A stretch of DNA of 64,000 nucleotides from Helicobacter pylori. GTDB taxonomy: Bacteria; Campylobacterota; Campylobacteria; Campylobacterales; Helicobacteraceae. The position numbers were made by a program, and so were the translations under genes. Within the stretch, counting starts at the first letter, position 1. Every line of letters begins with the position of its first letter. The notes beneath the pieces were generated by a model. That model did not search any database. It saw only the letters and a program-made list of their open reading frames with translations, and had not been told where the DNA came from. This document shows positions 1-8,839 of the stretch, piece after piece. The stretch spans positions 1,488,001 through 1,552,000 of the forward strand of contig NZ_CP051534.1 of assembly GCF_016748675.1 (NCBI RefSeq). The letters run 5' to 3'.

Positions 1-1
1 T

Positions 2-1192
2 TTCCAAAACTCACGCCTTTCTGGTTTGTTAGAAACTTTAAAAAAGAGTTTTTTAGAAAAGCCCTTAATTGAGAGTAGCGCGAATCAAATTGCGGATATT
101 TTTTCTAAAGCGGTGTTGTTTTTAGCCTTTGTAAGCTTTTTGTTATGGCAATTTGGTTTGGGGGGTGATTTTGAAAAAGCCTTAATGGTGTGTATTAGCG
201 TGTTAGTTATCAGCTGCCCTTGCGCGTTCGCTTTGGCTACGCCCATTGCGTTAGTGATAGGGGTGTTTAAAAACCCTTTAATCGTGTTTAAAGAAGCGTT
301 GTTTTTAGAAACCTTGGCTAAAGTGGAAAAAATCTTTATAGACAAAACCGGCACGCTCACGCAAAAAGAAGTCCTTTTAAAAGAAAAAATCATTTATGAA
401 GAATTTGATGAAAGGCTTTTAAAGAGCCTTTTAAAAGTGAGGGAGCATTTAGCCCATAGCGCGATTCTTAAATCTCTAGATAGCGATGAGGTTAGTTTAG
501 AAAAGATAGAGTTTTTCGCTCATGGCCTGAAAGCGAGCTATCAAAACGAAACCCTGCTAGTGGGGAGTTTGAAATTTTTAAACGCTATGGGGGTGGATAT
601 ACCAATGAAAGAGAGCGCTAATATCATGGTAGGCTTTGCGAAAAATAAAACTTTATGTGCGTTATTCATTTTAGAAGAGCGTTTGAAAAGTAACGCTAAA
701 GAAGTCGTTCAGGCTTTGCAAAATAAAGGTTTAGAATTGGAAATTTTAAGCGGGGATAATGAAAGCTCGGTTAAGGAGTGTGCGAAAAAATTAGGGATTT
801 CTAAATATCATGCCCATTTGACCCCTGAAGATAAGGCTCAAACCATCAGCTCTTATAAGGGCGTTTGCGCGATGGTAGGCGATGGCAATAATGACGCGCT
901 AGCCTTAAAACAAGCGAGCGTTTCTTTAGGGTTTGAAAAAAGCGCTTTGAGTAAAAGCGCATGCGATATTTTGCTTTTAGAAGAGGATTTGAGTTTGCTA
1001 AAAAAAGCGTTTGATAACGCTCAAAAAGTCTATCAAGTGGTGTTGCAAAACATTGTTTTGAGCTTGATTTATAACGCTATTTTAATCCCAGTCGCTATGC
1101 TAGGATACATCAACCCTTTAATAGCGAGTTTGAGCATGAGCGCTAGCTCTCTCTTAGTGGTTTTAAACTCTTTGAGGTTGAAACGCTCTTAA
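2..1192 (+). CDS. Heavy-metal P1B-type ATPase, 5'-truncated by window edge
   Basis: This is the C-terminal part of a metal-translocating P-type ATPase that couples ATP hydrolysis to export of a soft metal, probably copper, across the inner membrane. The frame is open back to base 2, so the true start lies outside; the TTG at 26 is internal. Visible motifs in order are the metal-site CPC in a membrane segment (about residue 65), the phosphorylation site DKTGTLT (about 114), the hinge motif GDGNNDA (about 293) and two C-terminal membrane helices. The N-terminal metal-binding domain is not in the window. It corresponds to HP1503 of strain 26695 (from memory). CopA and CcoI/FixI-type (cytochrome cbb3 oxidase copper supply) are both possible, and the sequence alone does not separate them. 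It ends 4 bp inside the convergent downstream gene. Confidence 0.92.
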   Translation, partial: FQNSRLSGLLETLKKSFLEKPLIESSANQIADIFSKAVLFLAFVSFLLWQFGLGGDFEKALMVCISVLVISCPCAFALATPIALVIGVFKNPLIVFKEALFLETLAKVEKIFIDKTGTLTQKEVLLKEKIIYEEFDERLLKSLLKVREHLAHSAILKSLDSDEVSLEKIEFFAHGLKASYQNETLLVGSLKFLNAMGVDIPMKESANIMVGFAKNKTLCALFILEERLKSNAKEVVQALQNKGLELEILSGDNESSVKECAKKLGISKYHAHLTPEDKAQTISSYKGVCAMVGDGNNDALALKQASVSLGFEKSALSKSACDILLLEEDLSLLKKAFDNAQKVYQVVLQNIVLSLIYNAILIPVAMLGYINPLIASLSMSASSLLVVLNSLRLKRS

Positions 1193-1626
1193 ACAAACCA
1201 CATCGTTTTGGCTAAAATGGCGATTAAAAAGCCAAAAGTTAGAGCGATAGGGTGGATATATTTACCAATAGGGTTTTTCTTGCCAAAAAACTTACACGAT
1301 AAAGAAAAAAGTACCAAAAGAAAAATGCTTAACGCTAAAATCACTTTAAGCATGAGTATCTTTTGAAAAGGGGTTTCACACCAGCCTTTATCGCCCCCCA
1401 TGTATTGGCCAAGCATCATGCCCCCTGTTAAAACAAGCCCCAAAACGCATAAGGGCATGATTTTGATCGCTCTTTGAGTGATTCCTGTATTCGCTTTATT
1501 GGCAAACTCTTCGCCAAACATTTTCTTCACATTAGGGAAAATTACCCCATCAAAAAACAAGTAGCCAATAAAAATAATGGCGCACAATAAATGAACAACC
1601 AACACATAAGGATAAATCGCATCCAT
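1189..1626 (-). CDS. CopD/HemJ-like four-helix membrane protein
   Basis: A 145-residue integral membrane protein with four predicted helices (about residues 7-27, 56-75, 88-110 and 125-143). The first helix carries a VHLL motif with a histidine, as in the CopD and HemJ superfamily of haem- or copper-associated membrane proteins. Its stop codon overlaps the end of the convergent metal ATPase gene, which fits a role in metal or haem handling but does not prove one. It corresponds to HP1502 (from memory). A good RBS (AAAGGA) lies just upstream of the ATG. It is shorter than and different from the HemJ gene at 20563, so I do not assign it that enzyme. Confidence 0.75.
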   Translation of the reverse strand: MDAIYPYVLVVHLLCAIIFIGYLFFDGVIFPNVKKMFGEEFANKANTGITQRAIKIMPLCVLGLVLTGGMMLGQYMGGDKGWCETPFQKILMLKVILALSIFLLVLFSLSCKFFGKKNPIGKYIHPIALTFGFLIAILAKTMWFV

Positions 1627-1756
1627 TTAAAATCCTTTATTCATGGGAAAATTAAAGAGTTTTTAATCTACTATAAAAGGGTTTTATTGTCAAGTATCCC
1701 ACTATTATGGGAATTTTAGGGGTGGTTTTTGTTTGACTTTTAAGATTGCAATTAGC

Positions 1757-1762
1757 TATAAT
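1757..1762 (+). promoter_or_regulatory. -10 box TATAAT for the Hor outer-membrane gene
   Basis: An exact TATAAT lies 42 bp before the GTG start at 1805, with no recognisable -35, as is usual in H. pylori. A GGAG ribosome site sits at 1791-1794. Upstream, at 1697-1712, a 5-bp hairpin (TCCCA with TGGGA) lies in the gap between the divergent genes; I cannot say whether it is an operator. Confidence 0.6.
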
Positions 1763-1804
1763 AAAATAATTAAAAAAGTAACACTTAAGCGGAGACCCTA
1801 GAGA

Positions 1805-2971
1805 GTGGTGTTCAATTTTATGACAAAGAAGAAAAATAGGATGCAAGATTGCAAAATGGTTGGTAAAAATTTTAATCGTAAGGAATCTGTTTTGATAGCT
1901 CAATCTTTAGATATTTCTAAAAAAGGCTCGGTAATTTTAGGCGCTCTTTTGAGTTCGTTATGGCTGACAAACCCCTTAAATGCTCATGAAAAGAATGGCG
2001 CGTTTGTGGGGATTAGCTTGGAAGTGGGTAGGGCTGATCAAAAGACCAACGCTTATAAAAACGGCGAGTTGTTTCAAGTGCCTTTTGGCGATGTTTCGGC
2101 TAATGATAATGGCAAAGTTCCTGACGGGCAGACCGGTGGCTGCCAGCCAGCTTCAGGGACGCCAGGAACGCCAGGCTACACTAAAGCTAACTGCGTGGTC
2201 AATTGGACTTCTCGCACCATGCTTAGCACCAATAAAAACATTCCTGGCCGTAACCAGCCGATGTATGGGCTAGGCGTGATGACAGGCTATAAGCATTTTA
2301 TCGGTAAAAAAAGGTGGTTTGGGTTGCGTTATTATGGCTTTTTTGATTATGGGCATACCAATTTCTCTAACTCCAGAGCCGCTAACGCTATATCGCCTTT
2401 TTATTTGAGCGATCAAAAAGCAGACATGTATACTTATGGTTTTGGCACAGACATGCTTTTTAACATTATAGATAAGCCTAAAGCCACAGCTGGGTTTTTT
2501 GTGGGCGTGAATTTTGCGGGTAACACTTGGACCAATAATCGTGTGGGGTATTTTAAGGACGGGTATGTTTATGGCGTCAATACGGACGCTGACGCTTACA
2601 TGACTAACGCTGATGGCACGATCACATGCGGGGACACGACGCCGGCGAGTTGTGATGTGGGGATTAACCCTAATAGCGTCTATGCCACAGGAAAATTGAA
2701 CGCTAAGGTGAATCACACGATTTTCCAATTTTTAGTAAATGTGGGCATTAGAACTAATATTTTTGAACACCATGGCATTGAGTTTGGTATCAAAATCCCC
2801 ACGCTCCCTAACCACTTTTTCAAAGGCTCTACTACTATAAGAGCGAAAAAACAAGGCCCGCTAGAGAATGGCCAACCAACCACTATCACCGGAGCAGAAA
2901 CCAATTTCAGCTTGACCCAAACCTTACGCCGTCAGTATTCTATGTATTTGCGCTATGTTTATACTTTTTAA
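1805..2971 (+). CDS. Hor-family outer-membrane beta-barrel protein (HP1501/omp32-like)
   Basis: A surface beta-barrel protein of the Helicobacter Hor family; its function is unknown. The C-terminus YLRYVYTF ends in the terminal phenylalanine typical of barrel proteins. The shared Hor block with GYKHFIGKKRWFGLRYYGFF starts at about residue 160 and is closely mirrored in the second Hor protein at 37684. A signal peptide is predicted with a hydrophobic stretch ending near LNA-HEKNG (about residue 61), which leaves an unusually long N-region if translation starts at GTG 1805. The GGAG at 1791 favours 1805 or the adjacent GTG 1808; ATG 1820 is the alternative. The region at about residues 105-125 is a low-complexity, cysteine-containing loop likely to be surface exposed and variable. 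Confidence 0.85.
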   Translation: MVFNFMTKKKNRMQDCKMVGKNFNRKESVLIAQSLDISKKGSVILGALLSSLWLTNPLNAHEKNGAFVGISLEVGRADQKTNAYKNGELFQVPFGDVSANDNGKVPDGQTGGCQPASGTPGTPGYTKANCVVNWTSRTMLSTNKNIPGRNQPMYGLGVMTGYKHFIGKKRWFGLRYYGFFDYGHTNFSNSRAANAISPFYLSDQKADMYTYGFGTDMLFNIIDKPKATAGFFVGVNFAGNTWTNNRVGYFKDGYVYGVNTDADAYMTNADGTITCGDTTPASCDVGINPNSVYATGKLNAKVNHTIFQFLVNVGIRTNIFEHHGIEFGIKIPTLPNHFFKGSTTIRAKKQGPLENGQPTTITGAETNFSLTQTLRRQYSMYLRYVYTF

Positions 2972-3008
2972 ATTTGGTAGGGGTTTTAGGCAGGGCTTAT
3001 AGCTTAGA

Positions 3009-3038
3009 TTTGAAAGCTTGACGCTTTAAGCTTTCAAA
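3009..3038. terminator. 11-bp perfect hairpin between convergent genes
   Basis: Arms 3009-3019 (TTTGAAAGCTT) and 3028-3038 (AAGCTTTCAAA) are perfectly complementary, with an 8-nt loop. One arm contains the last codons and the stop of the restriction gene. It lies between the convergent OMP and restriction genes. Neither strand has a clean T-run after it, so it may serve as a weak two-way terminator or as mRNA 3'-end protection. Confidence 0.5.
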
Positions 3039-4642
3039 TGGTCATTGAGTTGCAATAATTCTGCGCTATTTTCTACTTTTTTGATAAAATCATTAATAGC
3101 ATAACAACATATATTAATATTGTCTTTGAATTGGGCAAATTCCGCATATTCTTTGGCATCATCATGGATATTTGGAGCTACAAAAACACTAAATTTTTCT
3201 CTAATATCAGTGCTATTTTTAATCAATTCTTTTAAATGTCTGGCAATAGGTATCATTTCCAAGGTACTTTGACTTCTATCTCTAATCAAGCTCACTTCTA
3301 TATAACTTTGGGCTTTTGTGTCCATAGCTACAATATCAGGTTTGTTGCCGCTTGCTGTGTATACGGGCAAGCCTTCATCATCGCTTTTATAATTGGGTAT
3401 CACGCTTAAATTTTCAAAATGTTGTTTCAAGAAAATAGCGCTTAAAAATTCCAAGCGTAAAGGTTTATCAATGAGTCTTAAAAAACTATCTTTTGATTCT
3501 TGCTTGTTACAAGTAATGAGTAATTCTTGCTTGATAAAATCTTTAGTATAAGTGGTTGCTAGTTCATTCAATTTGCTTGATTTAACGCTCTCATTAGCGC
3601 TGATTGGAGTAACGCTAACAAGAAAGCTATCCACGATTGACATGTAGTTAAAAAAGGCGAGTTTGTTAGCTTGAGTGTCGTTTAAATAATCCCCTTTAAA
3701 AGCCTTATGAGTTTGTAAAATGTAATCTATTTTATTATTTTCATTAGTATTAATATCAATAAACCTACCATTACCACGCAATGAAATAAGTCCTGTAATA
3801 CGCATTTTTCTAATGTATTCATCAACGGCTTCGTTAGTGATTTGGCTCATTTTAAATCGTGTTTTATTAACACTTTCTAAAAGTTTTAGGCATTTTTCAT
3901 AGATAAATTCATCTGAGTAACTGAATTCTGTCTTATTGATAGTAACAATTTCTTGTCTTAAATGAATGATATAGTCATAAAGCCCATTAGCGTTATCATC
4001 TTTCCAACAAAGTAAGATAGGGATTTCTTTGACAGATAGGGGGGTTAGATGGGCATTTTTGAGCCGTTTTAAAAGCGAGAGCAATAATTTGAAAGGGTTG
4101 TTATGGTTTAAGTTCTTTTTGTAAGGGTTTCCCACTTCATATTTAGACAGAGCGTTTAAAAATATAGCCCCAACTACGCTTTCATCAACGCTTTCTTTAA
4201 AAGCATCGTTTTCTTTATCATAATAAGCAAGAATAAGCATCCTAGTGCTATCGCTGATGAGTATCTTCTCATATTTTGCATAGTAGCAAAACCCAAACTC
4301 ACACATAAGCTTATACCAAGTGTCAAACCGACTTTCCCATCCATGCTCAAAACCCATCTCTTTATGATTTTGTGGGGATATTTCTATAATGCGTTCTAAC
4401 TCTTCATCGCTAAAGACATACTCATTGGAGTCAAATTTTTCTTTCAATTCTTTATTTTGATTGATAGAAGTAGGTCTATAAAGCCTATGATCCAAAACGG
4501 ATTTGATAATTTGCATAATCGTTGAAGATTTAAGGATTTGATTTTCAAACTTTCCTAAAACAGCTAAAAATTGTCCTATTCTTTTAGGGTTTCGCATGGT
4601 GGTTGAAAAGCTTAAAATTTTTCGTGCCGGTTTTTTAGTCAT
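3026..4642 (-). CDS. AlwI-family type IIS restriction endonuclease
   Basis: A 538-residue protein whose N-terminus carries the SFSTTMRNPKRIGQFL block characteristic of the AlwI/MlyI/PleI type IIS endonuclease family. These enzymes cut outside short asymmetric sites, and AlwI-type family members nick or cut at GGATC- or GAGTC-like sequences. The likely nuclease centre is near residue 436, where PDIVA is followed about 13 residues later by YIEVS, the D...E-x-S/T arrangement of this family. The ATG overlaps the stop of the upstream methylase by 4 bp (ATGA), so the two are translationally coupled. The reading frame is full length and undisturbed. The specific target is not deducible here. The gene and its two partners use many AT-rich codons and sit between ordinary core genes, consistent with acquisition by transfer. 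Confidence 0.8.
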   Translation of the reverse strand: MTKKPARKILSFSTTMRNPKRIGQFLAVLGKFENQILKSSTIMQIIKSVLDHRLYRPTSINQNKELKEKFDSNEYVFSDEELERIIEISPQNHKEMGFEHGWESRFDTWYKLMCEFGFCYYAKYEKILISDSTRMLILAYYDKENDAFKESVDESVVGAIFLNALSKYEVGNPYKKNLNHNNPFKLLLSLLKRLKNAHLTPLSVKEIPILLCWKDDNANGLYDYIIHLRQEIVTINKTEFSYSDEFIYEKCLKLLESVNKTRFKMSQITNEAVDEYIRKMRITGLISLRGNGRFIDINTNENNKIDYILQTHKAFKGDYLNDTQANKLAFFNYMSIVDSFLVSVTPISANESVKSSKLNELATTYTKDFIKQELLITCNKQESKDSFLRLIDKPLRLEFLSAIFLKQHFENLSVIPNYKSDDEGLPVYTASGNKPDIVAMDTKAQSYIEVSLIRDRSQSTLEMIPIARHLKELIKNSTDIREKFSVFVAPNIHDDAKEYAEFAQFKDNINICCYAINDFIKKVENSAELLQLNDHLKA

Positions 4643-5547
4643 AATAATTGCCTATAATTAGTTACAAAGATTTCTTGACTATCTTCTTTAATAGTGTTGT
4701 CATTATAACTGATATAATTACTTTTGATATTAAAAATATAATATTTTTTAGCCCATTCTTTTAAAATAGAATTGGTCTCTCCCTTGTGATAAATAAGATT
4801 AGTTATACCAAATAAAACTCCCTTTTTATCTAGGCTATCTAAAGCACCATATAGGGCTATCTCATTATTGCTATCCCATAACTTGTTGTATTCACTATTT
4901 GAGATTAAATAAGGGGGGTCAAAATAAACATAATCATCTTTTAAATAGGTAGTATGGTTAAGAAAATCAATATAATCATTATTATGAAAAATAATGGTGT
5001 TTTGTTGCATAAAGTCTAGGTAGTTTTTTAGGGCATTATAAACATTTTCGTTAAAATCTACATTACCTACGGGTAAATTAAAAAGCCCTTTAGAATTAAA
5101 TCTAATCATGTGATTAAACCCATAAATTAAAAGCAAATACAAATAAAGCATGTTGTTTTGATTGGAATTAAAATTAGCCCTTAGTTTTTCATAAGCTATT
5201 TTATTGTATTTAGCGTAGTAAGTTTTTATATATTGTTTTTTCAATTCACTAGGAGCTGTAATCCCCTTAAAAGAGAAAGACAAGCCATAATGAATGATGA
5301 TTTTAGACAATTCATCAAAAAGCTCACAAGCATTGAACTTGCTTAAAGTTTTATGTAAATTGATAATGTTAGTATCTATGTCATTAGCTAAGTATCTTTT
5401 AGCCTTAGTGTTTAAAAACACGCTACCCCCACCCACAAAAGGCTCAATAAATTGATTAATGTTATTTGGGAATAGCTTATTGAGCTGTGGCATGAGTTTA
5501 TATTTATCCCCTACATAGAAAAAGGGAGAACGAATACTTTTTTTCAA
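4639..5547 (-). CDS. D12-class (Dam-like) adenine-N6 DNA methyltransferase
   Basis: A 302-residue DNA adenine methylase of the D12/Dam family. The N-terminal SPFFYVGDKYKLMPQL block resembles the SAM and target region of Dam and DpnIIA. Motif I is seen as FIEPFVGGGSVFLN (about residue 34) and the catalytic motif IV as DPPY (about residue 208). It presumably methylates one strand of the asymmetric site cut by the downstream AlwI-like enzyme, the second methylase handling the other strand; that division of labour is known for type IIS systems and is inferred here. Both ends overlap neighbours by 4 bp (ATGA), giving a tightly coupled three-gene operon. Confidence 0.88.
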   Translation of the reverse strand: MKKSIRSPFFYVGDKYKLMPQLNKLFPNNINQFIEPFVGGGSVFLNTKAKRYLANDIDTNIINLHKTLSKFNACELFDELSKIIIHYGLSFSFKGITAPSELKKQYIKTYYAKYNKIAYEKLRANFNSNQNNMLYLYLLLIYGFNHMIRFNSKGLFNLPVGNVDFNENVYNALKNYLDFMQQNTIIFHNNDYIDFLNHTTYLKDDYVYFDPPYLISNSEYNKLWDSNNEIALYGALDSLDKKGVLFGITNLIYHKGETNSILKEWAKKYYIFNIKSNYISYNDNTIKEDSQEIFVTNYRQLL

Positions 5548-6545
5548 GGCTTCACTTCCACTATAAATAAAAATTCTTTATGCTCTTTAAAATCAGTTTT
5601 TCCTGAATTAAAAAAACTATGAGCCTTTTCTTTAACGCTTAATTTTCCTTTTTGACTCAAAATTCCCACTAAATCTTTAAAGTCTATTTTATTTTGCGAA
5701 GAGCTAGACTTAGAATTATAGGTATTATTATAAGTTAAAGCAATCCTTTTACAATCTAGTTTTTCAATTAAATCGCTCAATTCTTTCTTGGCATTAGAGC
5801 GACAATATTCGCTCATGTTCTCGCATAATGGCTTTAAAGCTGTTCCATAGAGTTTGGGTTTTTTCCACTGCACTAGGTTTTCATAGAGATGATAAAACCG
5901 GCTGTATTGCCTTGAATTGTATGGAGGGTCAATAAAGACTAAGTCTATTTTTAAGGTTTTAGCCAATTCGTTAGCGTTTTTTCTCTCTATCATGATATTT
6001 TTATCATGCTTTATAGGGCTAATAAGCTCAAAAATAAATTTATCTTGCAAAATCTCTTTTTTCCTATAAGCTTCATAATGCCCCACCGTGTTAGCTATCT
6101 TATCCATTGAATAAATCAGGCTTGTTAATAAAATATCTTTATTTAATTTATCTAAGTTCAAGCTTTCTATATGCTCTCTAATGCTACCGATTTTGATACA
6201 ATCTTTATAGCTGAAAAATTTGCCGCTAAAATGTTGGCTAAAATAATTTTCTTCTAGCTTTAAAGCTTGAGTATAATATTCTTTCAGTTCTTCAAGCACC
6301 TTAAAATCAGCGTCTTGCCCCCTAAAAAAAGCATGATAAATGACTTCATTAGAAAATAAAATATCATTTATAATAATGTTTTTAATGTTAGGAATAGTGG
6401 CAAATTGACCAGCCACTACCCCACTTCCGGCAAAAATATCGCACACGCTTTTGATATTATTTAATTTTAAATTCCCAAATACCCACTCTATAAGCTTGGT
6501 TTTTGAGCCGATATACCGGCGGTTTTTTAGATTAAATCTTTCCAC
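5544..6545 (-). CDS. D12-class adenine-N6 DNA methyltransferase, second of the pair
   Basis: A 333-residue DNA adenine methylase. The N-terminal RRYIGSKTKLIEWV block, motif I DIFAGSG (about residue 37) and motif IV DPPYNSRQYS (about residue 206) place it in the D12 class, in a different branch from the Dam-like neighbour. It is the first gene of the type IIS operon, so protective methylation would be translated before the nuclease. The C-terminal half is rich in serine and asparagine and probably holds target recognition. The 56 bp to the next gene contain only an imperfect TATA-like element, so the promoter is uncertain. Confidence 0.85.
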   Translation of the reverse strand: MERFNLKNRRYIGSKTKLIEWVFGNLKLNNIKSVCDIFAGSGVVAGQFATIPNIKNIIINDILFSNEVIYHAFFRGQDADFKVLEELKEYYTQALKLEENYFSQHFSGKFFSYKDCIKIGSIREHIESLNLDKLNKDILLTSLIYSMDKIANTVGHYEAYRKKEILQDKFIFELISPIKHDKNIMIERKNANELAKTLKIDLVFIDPPYNSRQYSRFYHLYENLVQWKKPKLYGTALKPLCENMSEYCRSNAKKELSDLIEKLDCKRIALTYNNTYNSKSSSSQNKIDFKDLVGILSQKGKLSVKEKAHSFFNSGKTDFKEHKEFLFIVEVKP

Positions 6546-6601
6546 TAGCCACCTTTAAACTAAGAGAATAAAACCACTTAATGACATATAAGATTTAAAA
6601 A

Positions 6602-7669
6602 TCACAACCTCTTATTAAGCTTTTTAAAATACCAAAGACTAAGAGCTAAAAATACGAAAAAGGGCGATAGCACGCCTATTTCAGGAATGAGTATCCCTGA
6701 AATGCTGAACTTCCCTAAAGCAAAGAATAGCCCCCACACAACAAGCGTGATAATGATAAACTTTAGCCCTAAAAGAGCCAAGTTTTCATAGCGGGCGAGA
6801 CTGGGCGAAAAATAAGCGATTAAAACGCTTAAAAACGGCACAAAAAAGGGCAAAATCGCAAACACATACAGAAATGAGCGCACTTTTTTCGTGTCGGCGT
6901 TTTGGCGCACTAAAGCATGCAAGGATAAAAGAGCGTCTGTGATAGAAACCGCGGGCTTGTTTTGGTAAATGGTGTCTAAAACTTTAGGGCGGAAATTTTT
7001 GAGCGTTTTAAAGGTTTCTAAACGCGTGGTGTTTAAAGCGTTTGCGCCCAGTTCAAAACTTAAGGGCATTTCATAGATAGTAGTGTCATGCAAGATCCAA
7101 TACTTGTCTTCAAAAAAAGCTTCTTTAGCTTCAGCGTAAGATTCTAAAGTCTTATCTTTTAGGCGAAAAACCTTGATATTTTGGGCTTTTTGCAATAAGG
7201 GATTAATCTTATCAAAATACACATAATCATCGTTGTATTTCACTAACAAATGCTCTGAAACGCTTAAAGAATTGTCTTTGTAGATCAAATTTTGCGTTTT
7301 TTCTTCCATGTACACAAAAGGAGTCGCGTTCAACCCCACATAAACAGCCGTGAAAAACAAGCTGATGAAAAAAATAGGGTTTAAAATCTGGCGTTTGGAA
7401 AAGCCAATGGAGAGCAAGGCGGTGTATTGGTTGGATTTAATGAATGCGATATAAAATAAAACCATCGCCAAAAGCAAGGAAATGGGCAAGGTGTAATTGA
7501 GCGCAAATAAAATGTCATAGGTGAAAAATAAAATAATCATGTTCGCAGAATCGGGCATTTTATCGGCGTATTTCAGGCTGTCAATGCCTACAAAAAACAA
7601 TTCTAAAGCTAAAAGCACGATTAAAAAGTATTTGAAATAATACCACCCCACAAATCTAAACAAACGCAC
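6602..7669 (-). CDS. LptF/LptG-family lipopolysaccharide export permease
   Basis: A 355-residue inner-membrane protein of the YjgP/YjgQ family, one of the two permease subunits that with LptB extract lipopolysaccharide from the inner membrane and pass it to the Lpt bridge. Three hydrophobic helices lie in the first 115 residues, followed by a periplasmic domain (about 120-270) and three more helices at the C-terminus, the family layout. The sequence does not tell LptF from LptG. It is the last gene of a run with rplY and pth; its start lies 9 bp from the pth stop. HP1498 equivalent (from memory). Confidence 0.85.
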   Translation of the reverse strand: MRLFRFVGWYYFKYFLIVLLALELFFVGIDSLKYADKMPDSANMIILFFTYDILFALNYTLPISLLLAMVLFYIAFIKSNQYTALLSIGFSKRQILNPIFFISLFFTAVYVGLNATPFVYMEEKTQNLIYKDNSLSVSEHLLVKYNDDYVYFDKINPLLQKAQNIKVFRLKDKTLESYAEAKEAFFEDKYWILHDTTIYEMPLSFELGANALNTTRLETFKTLKNFRPKVLDTIYQNKPAVSITDALLSLHALVRQNADTKKVRSFLYVFAILPFFVPFLSVLIAYFSPSLARYENLALLGLKFIIITLVVWGLFFALGKFSISGILIPEIGVLSPFFVFLALSLWYFKKLNKRL

Positions 7670-7678
7670 TTTAAACCC

Positions 7679-8239
7679 TTAACTTTCTATGATTAAAGGT
7701 TTTTTAAGCGTGAAACGATTTTGCATGGCGTTAAAATCATGGCTTTCTATAAAAAATTTTAGGGCGTTTTTGGCATGTTCAAACACAGCGTTTTTTAAAG
7801 GCTCTTCGTTTTTGTGGAATTTTGAAAGCACATGCTCAATCACGCCAATCCCTTTAGAAATCCCTACCCTCAAGCGGTAATAAGAATTCGAACACAATAA
7901 ATCAATGGACTTTAAGCCATTATGCCCCCCATTCCCCCCACCCTTTTTAAACCTCACAACGCCTAAAGGTAAATCCAAGTCGTCATGGACAATTAAAAGC
8001 TCTTCAGTTTTGTAAAAATTTTTAGCGCTTAAAACGCTCTCGCCGCTCAAATTCATGTAAGTTTGGGGCTTGAGTAAGATAAAATCCTTATAAACGCATA
8101 AACAAGCGTTGTGTTTGGGAGAAAAAGTGAAAGAAAGATCCAATTCGCTAACGAGCGAATCTAAAATATCAAAACCAGCGTTGTGTCTGGTGTGAGCGTA
8201 ACGCAAAGTAGGGTTGCCTAAACCCACTAAAAGCGCCAT
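7679..8239 (-). CDS. pth: Peptidyl-tRNA hydrolase
   Basis: This enzyme recycles peptidyl-tRNA released by stalled ribosomes by cleaving the ester bond. The 186-residue length is normal for bacterial Pth. The catalytic histidine is His19 in the [10 protein letters not shown] block, with Asn9 in GLGNP, and the acidic partner lies in IVHDDLDLP (about residue 93). The glycine-rich [14 protein letters not shown] loop is present. It is transcribed with rplY (9 bp upstream) and the Lpt permease (9 bp downstream), the rplY-pth pairing being common in bacteria. Confidence 0.97.
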   Translation of the reverse strand: MALLVGLGNPTLRYAHTRHNAGFDILDSLVSELDLSFTFSPKHNACLCVYKDFILLKPQTYMNLSGESVLSAKNFYKTEELLIVHDDLDLPLGVVRFKKGGGNGGHNGLKSIDLLCSNSYYRLRVGISKGIGVIEHVLSKFHKNEEPLKNAVFEHAKNALKFFIESHDFNAMQNRFTLKKPLIIES

Positions 8240-8248
8240 AACTTCAAA

Positions 8249-8785
8249 TCACTTCGCTTTAATCACACCGATCACAGCGATAGAATCATGATCTAAAATC
8301 TTAACATTCTCATGTTTTTCTAAATCGCGCACCAAAATAGACTCATTCACATCTAAAGGGGCTACATCCACTAAATAGTGATCGGGCAAATGCTCTGGAG
8401 CGCATTCCACGCTGATACGCTTTTTAGAGAGCATCAAAATCCCTTTATTTTTCAAGCCCACTGGAGTGCCTTGGTGTTTGACGGGGACTTTAAATTTGGA
8501 CTTCACGCCCTTAGTAACAGCGAGTAAATCCACATGGATAAGCTCGTTAGTAACGGGGTTTTTTTGGTATTCTTGAACCACGACTTCAAAAGTCTTATCC
8601 CCTAATTTCACCGGGAAAATCAAATGCTTTTTTTCCTTAAGGTATTTAATGAAAGGGTTTAATTTGAACGCACCATTCACGTTTTCAATGCCCTTTCCAT
8701 AAACATTTGCGATTAGATAGCCATCTTTTTTTAAAGCTTTAGCGTTAGCTTTAGTAATACTCTCTCTAATAACGCCTTCTAACAT
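8249..8785 (-). CDS. rplY: 50S ribosomal protein L25, long CTC form
   Basis: A ribosomal protein that binds 5S rRNA. At 178 residues it is the long (CTC/TL5) form with an N-terminal L25 domain (about 1-90) and a C-terminal beta domain containing the conserved [15 protein letters not shown] block (about 130). The ATG has an upstream AAAGGA ribosome site, and a TAGAAT sequence about 27 bp upstream of the ATG on the minus strand is a plausible -10. It heads the rplY-pth-lpt operon. Confidence 0.95.
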   Translation of the reverse strand: MLEGVIRESITKANAKALKKDGYLIANVYGKGIENVNGAFKLNPFIKYLKEKKHLIFPVKLGDKTFEVVVQEYQKNPVTNELIHVDLLAVTKGVKSKFKVPVKHQGTPVGLKNKGILMLSKKRISVECAPEHLPDHYLVDVAPLDVNESILVRDLEKHENVKILDHDSIAVIGVIKAK

Positions 8786-8839
8786 GTCAATCCTTTAAAA
8801 TAAAATAAGGGCTTATTCTATCCAAAAAACCCTTAAAAA

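Noticed and set aside
2270-2728. Long minus-strand ORF of 152 codons opposite the first OMP
   Set aside because: It is a shadow of the OMP gene with no family resemblance; several similar ones occur opposite the permease, dnaE and fecA3.
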